Shown here piece by piece: positions 41,947-50,944 of a DNA stretch of 64,000 bases. The DNA lies in the NCBI RefSeq assembly GCF_000296215.2, contig NZ_CP013949.1:2907501-2971500 (forward strand), written 5' to 3'. This stretch comes from Bradyrhizobium sp. CCGE-LA001. Lineage in GTDB: Bacteria; Pseudomonadota; Alphaproteobacteria; Rhizobiales; Xanthobacteraceae. Positions within the stretch are counted from its first letter, which is position 1. Every line of letters begins with the position of its first letter. The notes beneath the pieces are model-generated. The model did not search any database. It had not been told where the DNA came from and was given only the letters and a program-made list of their open reading frames with translations. Position numbers and translations under genes: made by a program.

Positions 41947-42654
41947 TTACCGCACAGACGGTGCCGTAGGGTGGGCAAAGCGAAGCGTGCCCACCATTTT
42001 CGATGCCGGCTTGTTCGGCTGCTTCCGTGCCAACTGCACCATTTCCATCAACATCGCCTCGCCCGCATCCACCAGCTCCTCCAGCGTCATGCGCGGTGCG
42101 CCCTTGCGTCGCACGGCGCCGCTTCGGGCAAGCAGGGGAATGTGGATGAACGCCGCAAGCTGCGGCCCGCCGGTCCTCACATTCTCGATCGCGCGCCAGC
42201 TCAGATAGTTGCAGAGATAGGCGCCGGCATCGCGCGAGGCGCGGGCATCGATGCCGGTCAGGCGCGCGGCGCGCAGCAGTTTCGCCGTGTGGGGGCCGAA
42301 CATCATCGCGTCCGCATGGCCGGCGATGCCGCGCTTGCTCGAGCGGGTGTTGGCGGCATCGGGCCAGAGCATGGTGACGGCGTTGCGCGCGCGGGTTTCG
42401 ATCCGCAGATAGGGCGTGCGCGCGGCGAGGCCGAACATCAGCAGCGCATGCGGGTTCTGCTTTGCAAGCACCTCGGGCAATTGTCGGTCGACCGCGGCAT
42501 AGGTCACGGGGAAGATGTGGCTCGACAGCTCGACATCATCGAGCGCCGGACGGCGCAACTGCGTCAGCCGTGCCACCAGCGGCTGGGTCGGGTTATAGGG
42601 CGCGCCGGGGAACGGTCCGAAGCCGGTGAGGAGAATGCGGAGCTTTCCGCTCAT
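41947..42654 (-). CDS. pcp: Pyroglutamyl-peptidase I (C15 cysteine peptidase)
   Basis: This 235-residue protein removes N-terminal pyroglutamate from peptides. The C15 triad is complete: E86 in LRIETRARN, C148 in RDAGAYLCNY, H171 in AAFIHIPLL. The N-terminal ILLTGFGPFPG is typical. The last 17 residues or so (from KMVGTLRFAHPT on) are encoded by half of a dispersed palindromic repeat (41965-41997; compare 60466-60557), so the natural C-terminus was probably replaced by repeat-derived sequence. The start overlaps the meaB stop (ATGA), indicating translational coupling. Confidence 0.9.
   Translation of the reverse strand: MSGKLRILLTGFGPFPGAPYNPTQPLVARLTQLRRPALDDVELSSHIFPVTYAAVDRQLPEVLAKQNPHALLMFGLAARTPYLRIETRARNAVTMLWPDAANTRSSKRGIAGHADAMMFGPHTAKLLRAARLTGIDARASRDAGAYLCNYLSWRAIENVRTGGPQLAAFIHIPLLARSGAVRRKGAPRMTLEELVDAGEAMLMEMVQLARKQPNKPASKMVGTLRFAHPTAPSVR
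41965..41997. repeat. Half copy of a palindromic repeat encoding the Pcp C-terminus
   Basis: This 33-bp stretch starts CGTAGGGTGGGCAAAGCG and ends GTGCCCACCAT. It equals the left arm of the complete element at 60466-60557 except for one base. It lies inside the pcp frame, 16 bp before the stop codon. Confidence 0.8.
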
Positions 42655-43640
42655 TGCAGCAACTCCAGGATCTGCTCGGCGGCGAGGGCCGGCGTGAGAT
42701 GGCCGTCGGCAACTTCAGCCTCGATCTTCCGGACTTTCGTCCGCACCGACGCCTCGCTGCGCAGCCGCGCCAGCATGCGCTGTTCCAGCATCGACCACAT
42801 CCACTTCACCTGCTGATCGCGTCGCCGCGCCGCGAAATCGCCGGACGCATTCATGGCCTTGCGGTGATCCAGGACCTTCTGCCAGATTTTTGCGATGCCA
42901 TCGCCGGTGAGTGCCGAATAGGTCTCGACCGGCGGATGCCAATGCTCGGACCGGGGGCTGAGAATATGCAGCGCGCCGCGATAGTCGGCCGCGGTGATCT
43001 TGGCCCGCTTGAGATTGTCGCCGTCGGCCTTGTTGATCGCGATCATGTCGGCGAGCTCGACCAGGCCCTTCTTGATGCCCTGCAGCTCGTCGCCGCCGCC
43101 CGGCAGCATCAGGGCGAGAAAGAAGTCGGTCATGTCGCAGACCGCGGTCTCGGACTGGCCGATACCGACGGTCTCCACCAGCACGACGTCGAAGCCGGCG
43201 GCTTCGCAGAGCAGCATCGCCTCGCGGGTCTTGGCCGCGACACCGCCGAGCGTGCCCGATGACGGCGAGGGGCGGATGAAGGCATGGTCCGAGGCCGCGA
43301 GGCGCGCCATCCGCGTCTTGTCGCCGAGGATCGATCCGCCGCTGCGTGCCGAGGACGGGTCCACCGCGAGCACGGCGACCTTGTGGCGCTGCTCGATCAG
43401 GTGCGTGCCAAGCGCATCGATCGTAGTGGATTTGCCGACGCCGGGCGAGCCGGTGATGCCGACGCGGAACGCCTTGCCGGTGTCCGGCAGCAGCATCTGC
43501 ACCAGCTCGCGCGCCAGCGCTTGGTGGTCGCCGCGCCGGCTCTCCACCAGCGTGATCGCCCGCGCCAGCGCCGCGCGGCTGCCGGAGCGAAGGTCGCGGG
43601 CGAGGGATTTGATGTCCAGCGAGGCCTTTTTCTCAATCAT
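42651..43640 (-). CDS. meaB: Methylmalonyl-CoA mutase-associated GTPase MeaB
   Basis: This 329-residue G3E-type P-loop GTPase has Walker A GSPGVGKST, the SSARSGGSILGDKTRM segment, the switch-like ETVGIGQSE and base-specificity NKADG. MeaB protects methylmalonyl-CoA mutase and gates cobalamin loading, so it serves the mutase encoded at 48300-52812 in this window. It is separate from the mutase operon and instead coupled to pcp. The C-terminal dimerisation region (after about 265) is present. Confidence 0.93.
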   Translation of the reverse strand: MIEKKASLDIKSLARDLRSGSRAALARAITLVESRRGDHQALARELVQMLLPDTGKAFRVGITGSPGVGKSTTIDALGTHLIEQRHKVAVLAVDPSSARSGGSILGDKTRMARLAASDHAFIRPSPSSGTLGGVAAKTREAMLLCEAAGFDVVLVETVGIGQSETAVCDMTDFFLALMLPGGGDELQGIKKGLVELADMIAINKADGDNLKRAKITAADYRGALHILSPRSEHWHPPVETYSALTGDGIAKIWQKVLDHRKAMNASGDFAARRRDQQVKWMWSMLEQRMLARLRSEASVRTKVRKIEAEVADGHLTPALAAEQILELLQ

Positions 43641-43691
43641 GCCCTGCTTTACAACGCTGCGGCCGGGCAGGCGAGGCCGGCCCGCCCGATG

Positions 43692-45203
43692 TCACCGGCT
43701 CGTGGCCCCCGCTGTCTGGGGCGGCTTCAGCTTGCGCCAGGCCCATACCATCACCGGCCACAGCAGGGCGCCGATCGCCATCGCGGCGAGGATCGCCGCA
43801 ACCGGGCGCTCGAAGAATGGCAGGATGCTGCCGTCCGACTTGATCAGCGAGGTGACGAAAGCCTGCTCGACCATGGTGCCCATGACGATGCCGAGCACCA
43901 TGGCGGCGACGGGATAGCCGTTGGCTTCCATGACATAGCCGATCACGCCGAAGGCGGCGACGGTGACGACGCCGAACATGTTGTTGCCGATCGCGAACGA
44001 GCCGACCGCGCAGCACAGCATGATGATCGGCATGATGGCCGAGCGCGGTGCCAGCAGGATGTAGGCCGCGATGCGGATCATGGCGATGCCGAGCGGGATC
44101 ATCATGATGTTCGCGATGATGAACATCAGATAGATCGCGTACATGCTCGACGCCTTCTCGGTGAACAGCGTCGGGCCGGGATTGAGGCCCTTCATGTAGA
44201 GCACGCCGATCGCGATCGCGGCGATGGTGTCGCCGGGGATGCCGAACAGCAGCGACGGCACCCAGCCGGAGGCGATGCTGGCATTGTTGCTGGCGCCGGC
44301 TTCCACCAGGCCCTCGACGTGACCCGTGCCGAACTTCTCCGGCTCCTTGGAGAAGCGCTTGGACATCGCATAGGAAACCCAGGCGGCCATGTCGGCGCCG
44401 GCGCCGGGCAGCACGCCGATGATGATGCCGACGATGTTCCCGCGCGTCATCTGCCAATGATAGAGCTTGGTCAGCCTCCACTGGCCGGCCATGATGCTTC
44501 CGAATTTTCGGCGCGGCAGCGGCGGCGGCTCGGGCGTCAGCATCGCGCGCATCACTTGCGCCACCGCGAACACGCCGACCAGCGCCGGGATCGGCTCGAT
44601 GCCGCCGAACAGATCGGTGATCCCGAAGGTGAAGCGCGGGACGCCGCCGGGATTCTCGATGCCGATGCAGGCGACCAGCAGGCCGATGAACATGCCCGCG
44701 ATCGCCTTCACCGGCGAGGAGCGCGCCACCAGCGTGGCGCACATCAGGCCGAGCAGCGCCAGCCAGAAATATTCGAAGGTCGAAAACGACAGCGCGATCT
44801 CGGCGAGCGGGGGCGCCAGGATCATCAGCGACAATACGCCGGCGATGCCGCCGACCGCCGAGAACCACACGCCGGCGCCGAGCGCCAGCTCGGCCTGGCC
44901 CTTACGCGTCATGGCATAGGCTTCGTCGGCATAGGCGGCGGACGCGGGCGTGCCGGGAATGCGCAGCAGCGCGCCGGGAATGTCGCCGGAAAAGATCGCC
45001 ATCGACGACGCCGCGACGATGGTCGCGATCGCCGCGATCGGGGACAGGTAGAAGGTGACAGGGACGAGCAGGGCGGTTGCCATCGTCGCCGACAGGCCCG
45101 GCAGCGAGCCGATCACCAGCCCGTACACGGAAGCCGCGAACATCGAGATGATGACTTCCCAGGTGGAGATCAGCGCGAACGCATCAATCAGGGTTTTGAG
45201 CAT
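43692..45203 (-). CDS. tctA: Tripartite tricarboxylate transporter, large membrane subunit
   Basis: This 503-residue polytopic protein (about 11-12 helices) has both family repeats: VIGSLPGLSATMATALLVP near residue 32 and GVLPGAGADMAAWVSYAMSKRF near 260. It is the permease of a TTT secondary carrier for a carboxylate. The start is 3 bp from the tctB stop. It is the last gene of tctC-tctB-tctA. The substrate is unknown. Confidence 0.94.
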   Translation of the reverse strand: MLKTLIDAFALISTWEVIISMFAASVYGLVIGSLPGLSATMATALLVPVTFYLSPIAAIATIVAASSMAIFSGDIPGALLRIPGTPASAAYADEAYAMTRKGQAELALGAGVWFSAVGGIAGVLSLMILAPPLAEIALSFSTFEYFWLALLGLMCATLVARSSPVKAIAGMFIGLLVACIGIENPGGVPRFTFGITDLFGGIEPIPALVGVFAVAQVMRAMLTPEPPPLPRRKFGSIMAGQWRLTKLYHWQMTRGNIVGIIIGVLPGAGADMAAWVSYAMSKRFSKEPEKFGTGHVEGLVEAGASNNASIASGWVPSLLFGIPGDTIAAIAIGVLYMKGLNPGPTLFTEKASSMYAIYLMFIIANIMMIPLGIAMIRIAAYILLAPRSAIMPIIMLCCAVGSFAIGNNMFGVVTVAAFGVIGYVMEANGYPVAAMVLGIVMGTMVEQAFVTSLIKSDGSILPFFERPVAAILAAMAIGALLWPVMVWAWRKLKPPQTAGATSR

Positions 45204-45206
45204 GAA

Positions 45207-45698
45207 TCACCAGGGCGTCGGCAGCAGGCCGACCGGCAGCGGCACGCGCAGCAGCTTGCCGAAGATGAGGTGGATGGCGAAGGGCGAGAGCGCCGCGAGC
45301 GGCAGCGCCAGCTTCCACTTCGCCCCCAGCGCGGTGGAAGTGACGTAGACCATGATCGCCGCGGTGATGATGAAGCCGAGCCGGTCCGCCGCAAAAACGT
45401 AGAACAGCAGCAGTGCCGGCGGCAGCAGCGCGCGTAGGCCGTAGAGCTTGCTCTGCGGGGGCGGCGCGGCGGCCTGGCCGTTCTCGAACGGGACGAGTTC
45501 CTCCTCCTCCTCGAACGAACGCCCGACGCCGAACACGATCGCGAGGCCGCATAGCGCAAGGCCGCAGCCGATCACCAGCGGAAACACGTTGGGACCGACC
45601 GGCTGCCCCGGCACCGGCGGCAAGATCCAGCCGCCATAGGCGGCGGCCGCGCCGAGCACAACGAGAAACGATCCCGTGACGGAGTCGGGAAGACGCAT
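45207..45698 (-). CDS. tctB: Tripartite tricarboxylate transporter, small membrane subunit
   Basis: This 163-residue protein has four predicted helices (SFLVVLGAAAAYGG, VFPLVIGCGLALCGLAIVFG, PPALLLFYVFAADRLGFIITA, and a C-terminal one). It has a cytoplasmic acidic stretch FEEEEEL. Size and helix pattern fit TctB. The ATG at 45696-45698 has AGGAC seven bases upstream. It is middle gene of the operon. Confidence 0.88.
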   Translation of the reverse strand: MRLPDSVTGSFLVVLGAAAAYGGWILPPVPGQPVGPNVFPLVIGCGLALCGLAIVFGVGRSFEEEEELVPFENGQAAAPPPQSKLYGLRALLPPALLLFYVFAADRLGFIITAAIMVYVTSTALGAKWKLALPLAALSPFAIHLIFGKLLRVPLPVGLLPTPW

Positions 45699-45725
45699 CG
45701 GGGAAGTCCTGTCAGAAGTGCACTC

Positions 45726-45749
45726 CCTCTCCCCGCAGGCGGGGAGAGG
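45726..45749. repeat. Intercistronic hairpin between tctC and tctB
   Basis: CCTCTCCCC (45726-45734) and GGGGAGAGG (45741-45749) form a perfect 9-bp stem with a 6-base loop in the 75-bp gap. It has no T-run, so it more likely stabilises or attenuates the upstream tctC message than terminates it. The higher need for the binding protein would fit. Confidence 0.6.
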
Positions 45750-45773
45750 CAATCAGAGCATCGCAGGCGCAGA

Positions 45774-46766
45774 TCACGCCTTGCTCAGGCCCGCCGCCTT
45801 CATCGCCTCGCCCATCTGGGCGTCGCCCTTGTCCATGAAGCCGGCGAAATTGGCGGCATCGCCCCAGACGGTGCCGAAGCCGCGATTGCTCATGAAGTCC
45901 TTGAACTCGGCGGAATCGTAGACCTTCTTCAGAGCCGCGGTGAGTTTCGTGGCGATCTCCGGCGGCAGGTTCTTCGGTCCGGCAATGCCGCGCCAGGCGC
46001 CCGTCGCGTAGTCGATGCCCATGGCCTCCTTCAGCGTCGGAACGTCCTTGAAGATCGGGTTGCGCGCAGGCGCCATGATGGCGAGGCTCCTGGCCTTGCC
46101 CGCCTCGATGATAGCGCGCGCCTCCGGCACCGAGCAGGTGGTGAGGTCGAGGCCGCCCGCGGCGAGATCCTGCATCGCCGGTGCTGCGCCGTTCGAGGGC
46201 ACCCAGGCGACCTGGTTGGCGGGCAGGCCCATCGCCTGCATCCAGCCGACCAGCGCCAGATGCCAGATGCCGCCCTGGCCTGTGCCGGAGGCCTTGAACT
46301 TGCCGGGAGGCGCGGCCTTGATCGCCTCGGCGAGCTCCTTGACCGTCTTGTAGGGCGATGAGGAGGAGACCTGGATGCCGGGCGGATCCTCGTTCATCAG
46401 CGCCAGCGGCGTGTAGCTCTTCGGCGTCAGATCGGTCAGACCCTGCCAATGCATCATCGAGATTTCGACCGTGAGCATGCCGATGGTGTAGCCGTCGGGC
46501 TGCGCGGTCGCGATCGCGCTGTGGCCGACGACGCCGGAGCCGCCGGTGCGGTTAACCACGTTGAAGGGCTGGCCGAGATCCTTCTCCAGCAGTGCCGCAA
46601 CGATGCGCGCCGTCGCGTCGGTACCGCCGCCCGCGCCCCAGGGCACGATCACGGTGACCGGCCGCGCCGGATAGGCTTGTGCGCGTGCGGGCTTGAGGCC
46701 GAATGCGGCGGATGCCGCGACGGCGGCGGATGAGGCCGCAAAGGTGCGGCGCGAAATCTTGGACAT
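45774..46766 (-). CDS. tctC: Tripartite tricarboxylate transporter substrate-binding protein (Bug family)
   Basis: This 330-residue periplasmic binding protein has an N-terminus MSKISRRTFAASSAAVAAS, a probable twin-arginine signal. The Bug-family segments YPARPVTVIVPWGAGGGTDATAR and QPFNVVNRTGGSGVVGH follow, and contact the carboxylate in known members. The start ATG has GGGAGG nine bases upstream. It is first gene of tctCBA. A LacI-type palindrome lies 84 bp upstream of its start. Confidence 0.92.
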   Translation of the reverse strand: MSKISRRTFAASSAAVAASAAFGLKPARAQAYPARPVTVIVPWGAGGGTDATARIVAALLEKDLGQPFNVVNRTGGSGVVGHSAIATAQPDGYTIGMLTVEISMMHWQGLTDLTPKSYTPLALMNEDPPGIQVSSSSPYKTVKELAEAIKAAPPGKFKASGTGQGGIWHLALVGWMQAMGLPANQVAWVPSNGAAPAMQDLAAGGLDLTTCSVPEARAIIEAGKARSLAIMAPARNPIFKDVPTLKEAMGIDYATGAWRGIAGPKNLPPEIATKLTAALKKVYDSAEFKDFMSNRGFGTVWGDAANFAGFMDKGDAQMGEAMKAAGLSKA

Positions 46767-46849
46767 CGAATGGCCTCCCAGCGGCGCCCGTGACGTCGGG
46801 CGCTCTTGTCAATGGCGGCATTGTAGTCGGCTTTGCGGTGCCGCTGCAA

Positions 46850-46861
46850 GGTAGCGCTACC
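46850..46861. promoter_or_regulatory. Candidate LacI-family operator upstream of tctCBA
   Basis: GGTAGCGCTACC is a perfect 12-bp palindrome with a central CG, the form typical of LacI-family operators. It lies 84 bp before the tctC start and 124 bp before the divergent SRPBCC gene. No LacI-type regulator is in the window. Confidence 0.45.
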
Positions 46862-46984
46862 AACCAGTGCGCCAACTTGTGCGAAAGCTGGAAGCCCATC
46901 GAAGAGGCAGTCGGAAATCGGGTGGGTTTTGCCCGCGCCAATCGCCAACCTTAGCGCGCAAAGAAAGCCAAAGGCACACCTCCG

Positions 46985-47464
46985 ATGACCCAAGCCTACT
47001 ACAGCGCCGTGCTGAACCACCCGCTGGACGACGTCTGGTCGCTGATCCGCGATTTCAACAACTACCCCGCCTATATCGATGGGGTGAGTGAGAGCCTGAT
47101 CGAAGACGACAAGCGCGGCGACGAAGTCGGCGCCACCAGGCGCTTCTGCTATCTGGGAAACTGGATCCGCCAGCGCCTGGTCGATCACTCCGACCGGCAG
47201 CACATCTTGACCTATGCCGGTCTCGAACCGCTGCCATATCCGCAAGCAGATGGGAGCCCAGGCGAAAGCCAGGCGCCGGCGCCGACGCGCTACCAAGGCA
47301 CCATGCACCTGCGGCCGATCACGGAAGGAGACCGCACCCTCATCGAATGGTCCGTCGACCTCGAGACCGAACCCGCGGATGCCGATCGCTGGCGAGCGCT
47401 GTTTGACTCATGGATTCCCGATTGGGCGGATTCACTTGCGCGGACGCTGGATCGGACCCGGTAG
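46985..47464 (+). CDS. SRPBCC family protein
   Basis: This 159-residue protein of the START/Bet v1-like (SRPBCC) fold begins MTQAYYSAVLNHPLDDVWSLIRDFNNYPAYIDGVSES. This is the usual first strand and helix of polyketide-cyclase-like members. WRALFDSWIPDWADSLARTL is the C-terminal helix. Such proteins bind hydrophobic ligands; the ligand is unknown. It diverges from tctC, and its 3' end nearly meets the convergent DUF3298-like gene. Confidence 0.82.
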   Translation: MTQAYYSAVLNHPLDDVWSLIRDFNNYPAYIDGVSESLIEDDKRGDEVGATRRFCYLGNWIRQRLVDHSDRQHILTYAGLEPLPYPQADGSPGESQAPAPTRYQGTMHLRPITEGDRTLIEWSVDLETEPADADRWRALFDSWIPDWADSLARTLDRTR

Positions 47465-47471
47465 CGATCGT

Positions 47472-48260
47472 TCACGGCTTCTCGGCGTCACCCTTCGGCC
47501 GCGCGCCACCGAAGATGCGCGTGCCCTCCGCAGTCAGGTAGGGCTTCAGCGTCTCCCACGGCACGAAGGCGACATATTCGCCCTCTGCGTAGGGGCCGAC
47601 CGCATAGGGCGGATAGTGGAAGGTGAGGCCGGAGCTCTTGCCGGCTTCGGTCGAGGGCGCGAGCGTCACTGCGCCGATCTTGAGCAGGCTCGGCCTCAGC
47701 TCCTTGAACCATTCGTCGGTCGCAGTCTCGCCGGCGCCGCGCTTCGTCTTTTCGATCCTGAGCGAGGCAATCACGGCCCTCAGCATCGCATTCATGGTCG
47801 GGGCGTTGTCGGCCGTCTCAGTGAAGAACGGGCGGATCGAGATGCGCTTATTGTTAGCCTTGTCCCACAGGATCGTGTTCACGTCCGAATTGGGGTGGGC
47901 GCCACGGGTGTTCATGTAATCGTTGCGGAGAATGCTGACGTAGCGGTCGGCAACAATGGAGCGGATCTCGTATTTGCGCTCGAAATCCCAACCGCCGTCC
48001 CTGAAGAATTGCGGGTCGGCTTTGCGCGACGCGGCAGCTTCCGTCGCATTCTTGTCGAGCCACTTTTTGCCTTCGGCGAGGCAATCCGCTGCGAGGCGCG
48101 TGTCGGCTTTGATCTTGTCGTCGAGAAAGACGCGCGCCTCGATGCTCTTCGACTTGACGATAGCGTCGGGCTTGGGGTCGGCGCCGAGTACGGGGGCGGA
48201 CAGCGTGCAGAAAATTGCGGCCGCAGCCAGGGCGCGGATGAACGTTGGCGCGAACAACAT
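47472..48260 (-). CDS. Secreted DUF3298-like protein
   Basis: This protein of about 262 residues has a signal peptide (FIRALAAAAIFCTLSAPVLGA). A DUF4163/DUF3298-like body is recognised by YMNTRGAHPNSDVNTILWD, ISIRPFF and the C-terminal GLTFHYPPYAVGPYAEGEYVAFVPWETLKPYL. In other bacteria this domain forms the extracytoplasmic part of RsiV-like proteins; here there is no anti-sigma part. The start is ATG 48258-48260, or a GTG one codon earlier. The role is unknown. Confidence 0.8.
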   Translation of the reverse strand: MLFAPTFIRALAAAAIFCTLSAPVLGADPKPDAIVKSKSIEARVFLDDKIKADTRLAADCLAEGKKWLDKNATEAAASRKADPQFFRDGGWDFERKYEIRSIVADRYVSILRNDYMNTRGAHPNSDVNTILWDKANNKRISIRPFFTETADNAPTMNAMLRAVIASLRIEKTKRGAGETATDEWFKELRPSLLKIGAVTLAPSTEAGKSSGLTFHYPPYAVGPYAEGEYVAFVPWETLKPYLTAEGTRIFGGARPKGDAEKP

Positions 48261-48299
48261 CACGCAATAATCCTTCTGGTCGGGATGCCGACGGCGAAG

Positions 48300-50456
48300 C
48301 TACTCCGCCGCCTCGCTATGCCCGAGCCGCGCATTCAGCTTGCGGATCAGCTCCTCAGCGGCGTCCGCGATCACCGTGCCCGGCGGGAAGATAGCCTCCG
48401 CGCCGGCGGCATAGAGCGCGTCGTAATCCTGCGGCGGCACCACGCCGCCGACGATGATCATGATGTCGTCGCGGCCCTGCTTCTTCAGCGCGGCCTTGAG
48501 CTCCGGCACGGCGGTGAGATGGGCGGCCGCGAGCGAGGAGACGCCAAGGATGTGGACGTCGTTCTCGACAGCCTGCCGCGCCGCCTCGTCGGCGGTCGCG
48601 AACAGCGGCCCGATGTCGACGTCGAAGCCGATATCGGCAAACGCCGAGGCAATCACCTTCTGGCCGCGGTCGTGGCCGTCCTGGCCGATCTTGGCGACCA
48701 GAATGCGGGGGCGGCGGCCCTCGGCTTCTTCGAAGGCGTCGATCAGCGCCTGAACCTTCTCGACCTGGTTGCCCATGCTGGACGCCTCCCGCTTGTAGAC
48801 GCCGGTGATGGATTTGATCTCGGCGCGGTGCCGGCCGAACACCTTCTCCATCGCCTCCGAAATCTCGCCGACGGTCGCCTTGGCACGCGCCGCGTCGATG
48901 GCGAGCGCGAGCAGATTGCCGTTGCCTTCGCCGGCCGAGCGCGTGATCGCGGCGAGCGCGGCCTCGACGTCCTTCTGGTTGCGCTCGGATTTCAGCCGCG
49001 TCAGCTTGTCGATCTGCAGGCGCCGGACATTGCTGTTGTCGACCTTCAGGATATCGATCCTGTCCTCGTCGGTCGGCTTGTACTTGTTGACGCCGATCAC
49101 TGCCTGCTTGCCGGCATCGATGCGCGCTTGGGTCTTGGCCGAGGCTTCCTCGATGCGCAGCTTCGGCACGCCGGCCTCGATGGCTTTGGCCATGCCGCCG
49201 AGCTCCTCGACCTCCTGGATGTGGCCCCATGCCTTTGCGGCGAGATCACGGGTGAGACGCTCGACGTAATAGGAGCCGCCCCAGGGATCGATGATGCGGG
49301 TGGTGCCGCTCTCCTGCTGCAGGAACAGCTGGGTATTGCGGGCGATGCGCGCCGAAAAGTCCGTCGGCAGTGCCAAGGCCTCGTCCAGCGCGTTGGTATG
49401 CAGCGACTGGGTGTGGCCTTGCGTCGCCGCCATCGCTTCCACGGTGGTGCGCATCACGTTGTTGAAGACGTCCTGCGCGGTCAGCGACCAGCCCGAAGTC
49501 TGGCTGTGCGTGCGCAGCGACAGCGAGCGCGGGTCTTTGGGATTGAACGGCTTGAGCAGCTTGGCCCAGAGCAGGCGCGCGGCGCGCAGCTTGGCGACTT
49601 CCATGAAGAAGTTCATGCCGATCGCCCAGAAGAACGACAGGCGAGGTGCGAAGCGGTCGACGTCGAGGCCGGCGGCCAGGCCGGCCCGCAGATATTCGAC
49701 GCCGTCGGCGAGCGTATAGGCGAGTTCGAGATCCTGCGTCGCGCCTGCCTCCTGCATGTGATAGCCGGAGATCGAGATCGAATTGTATTTCGGCATCTTT
49801 TGCGAGGTGTAGGCGAAGATGTCCGAGATGATCCGCATCGAGGGCGCAGGCGGATAAATATAGGTGTTGCGCACCATGAACTCTTTCAGAATGTCGTTCT
49901 GAATGGTGCCCGACAGCTTCTCCGGCGGCACACCCTGTTCCTCGGCGGCGGCGACGTAGAGCGCGAGGATCGGCAGCACCGCGCCGTTCATGGTCATGGA
50001 GACGCTCATCTGGTCGAGCGGAATCCCTGCGAACAGCGTGCGCATGTCGTAGATGGAATCGATGGCAACACCGGCCATGCCGACGTCGCCGCCGACGCGC
50101 GGATGATCTGAGTCATAGCCGCGGTGGGTGGCAAGATCGAAGGCGACCGACAGGCCCTTTTGTCCCGCCGCGAGATTGCGGCGGTAGAACGCGTTGGAAT
50201 CTTCCGCCGTGGAGAAGCCGGCATATTGCCTGACGGTCCAGGGCTGGTTGACATACATGGTCGGATAGGGGCCGCGCAGGTAAGGCGCGATGCCCGGATA
50301 GGTCTCGAGGAAATCGAGCCCGGCCAGATCCGCCTCGCCATAAGCGGGCTTCACCAGAATACCCTCGGGCGTCAGCCACGGCTCGGCGCTGCCGGTTGGA
50401 GCGGCGGTGGTCGTCCTCTCGAAGGCGACATCGGCAAAATTGGGAATGCGGCTCAT
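48300..50456 (-). CDS. mutB: Methylmalonyl-CoA mutase, large (cobalamin-binding) subunit
   Basis: This 718-residue B12 enzyme interconverts methylmalonyl-CoA and succinyl-CoA. The substrate-site segment YVNQPWTVRQYAGFSTAEDSN and SGYHMQEAGAT with the catalytic His are present. The C-terminal cobalamin domain has DxHxxG as D593-G-H595-DR-G598, then GVSSLAAAH and IIVGGVVPPQD. The ATG at 50454-50456 gives the normal family length; an upstream frame start adds nine residues. It follows the GFA gene by 23 bp. MeaB is encoded 5 kb away. The pathway handles propionyl-CoA from odd-chain lipids and branched amino acids. Confidence 0.96.
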   Translation of the reverse strand: MSRIPNFADVAFERTTTAAPTGSAEPWLTPEGILVKPAYGEADLAGLDFLETYPGIAPYLRGPYPTMYVNQPWTVRQYAGFSTAEDSNAFYRRNLAAGQKGLSVAFDLATHRGYDSDHPRVGGDVGMAGVAIDSIYDMRTLFAGIPLDQMSVSMTMNGAVLPILALYVAAAEEQGVPPEKLSGTIQNDILKEFMVRNTYIYPPAPSMRIISDIFAYTSQKMPKYNSISISGYHMQEAGATQDLELAYTLADGVEYLRAGLAAGLDVDRFAPRLSFFWAIGMNFFMEVAKLRAARLLWAKLLKPFNPKDPRSLSLRTHSQTSGWSLTAQDVFNNVMRTTVEAMAATQGHTQSLHTNALDEALALPTDFSARIARNTQLFLQQESGTTRIIDPWGGSYYVERLTRDLAAKAWGHIQEVEELGGMAKAIEAGVPKLRIEEASAKTQARIDAGKQAVIGVNKYKPTDEDRIDILKVDNSNVRRLQIDKLTRLKSERNQKDVEAALAAITRSAGEGNGNLLALAIDAARAKATVGEISEAMEKVFGRHRAEIKSITGVYKREASSMGNQVEKVQALIDAFEEAEGRRPRILVAKIGQDGHDRGQKVIASAFADIGFDVDIGPLFATADEAARQAVENDVHILGVSSLAAAHLTAVPELKAALKKQGRDDIMIIVGGVVPPQDYDALYAAGAEAIFPPGTVIADAAEELIRKLNARLGHSEAAE

Positions 50457-50479
50457 GGCTTCAACCATATCATAGGCGC

Positions 50480-50944
50480 TCAATCATGATCCGGATGCTG
50501 ATGGCTGACGATGGTCGCCATCTTCTCCGGTCCGTAGTTCTGCTGCGTGGTCTGGCTCGGCAGATTGGAAATGCCGACCACCCAGCCGAGGCGAGACTCC
50601 GTGCCGAACTGCCGCGTCGGCACGATGTGGTCGGGCCGGTCGAAGGTGCCGGTCATGATCTCGATCCGGTCGCCGTCGATGCGGCCGAAGCTCAGCGGCG
50701 TGCCGCAGGCGGCGCAAAAGCCGCGCTCGGCGATCGAGGAGGAGCGGAAGAACGACGGTCGTCCCTTGGTCCAGGTGAGGTCCGTCTTGGTGATATCGGC
50801 AAAAGAGGCGAACGGTGCGCCGGACGCCTTCTGGCACATCCGGCAATGGCAGATCGAGACCCTGGTCGGTGCCGTCTTGACGCCAAAGCGCACGGCGCCG
50901 CATTGGCAGCCGCCGGTGAGGACGGGTTTGTTGGTGTCGGTCAT
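50480..50944 (-). CDS. GFA/CENP-V family zinc protein between the mutase subunits
   Basis: This 154-residue protein has the GFA fold with its cysteine sets: GGCQCGAVRF, CHCRMCQKASGAPF and GFCAACGTPLSF, which bind structural and catalytic zinc. Family members include glutathione-dependent formaldehyde-activating enzymes, but most have no known substrate. The start overlaps the mutA stop (ATGA), and mutB begins 23 bp after its stop. It is therefore translated within the methylmalonyl-CoA mutase operon. Why is not known. Confidence 0.87.
   Translation of the reverse strand: MTDTNKPVLTGGCQCGAVRFGVKTAPTRVSICHCRMCQKASGAPFASFADITKTDLTWTKGRPSFFRSSSIAERGFCAACGTPLSFGRIDGDRIEIMTGTFDRPDHIVPTRQFGTESRLGWVVGISNLPSQTTQQNYGPEKMATIVSHQHPDHD

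Noticed and set aside
43284..45437. A 717-codon open frame on the plus strand
   Set aside because: It is antisense to meaB and tctA, rich in Arg, His and Asp as expected from the opposite strand of high-GC genes, and has no family features.
47214..50111. A 965-codon open frame on the plus strand
   Set aside because: It is antisense to the DUF3298-like and mutB genes, which are clearly real; the composition is that of a high-GC shadow.
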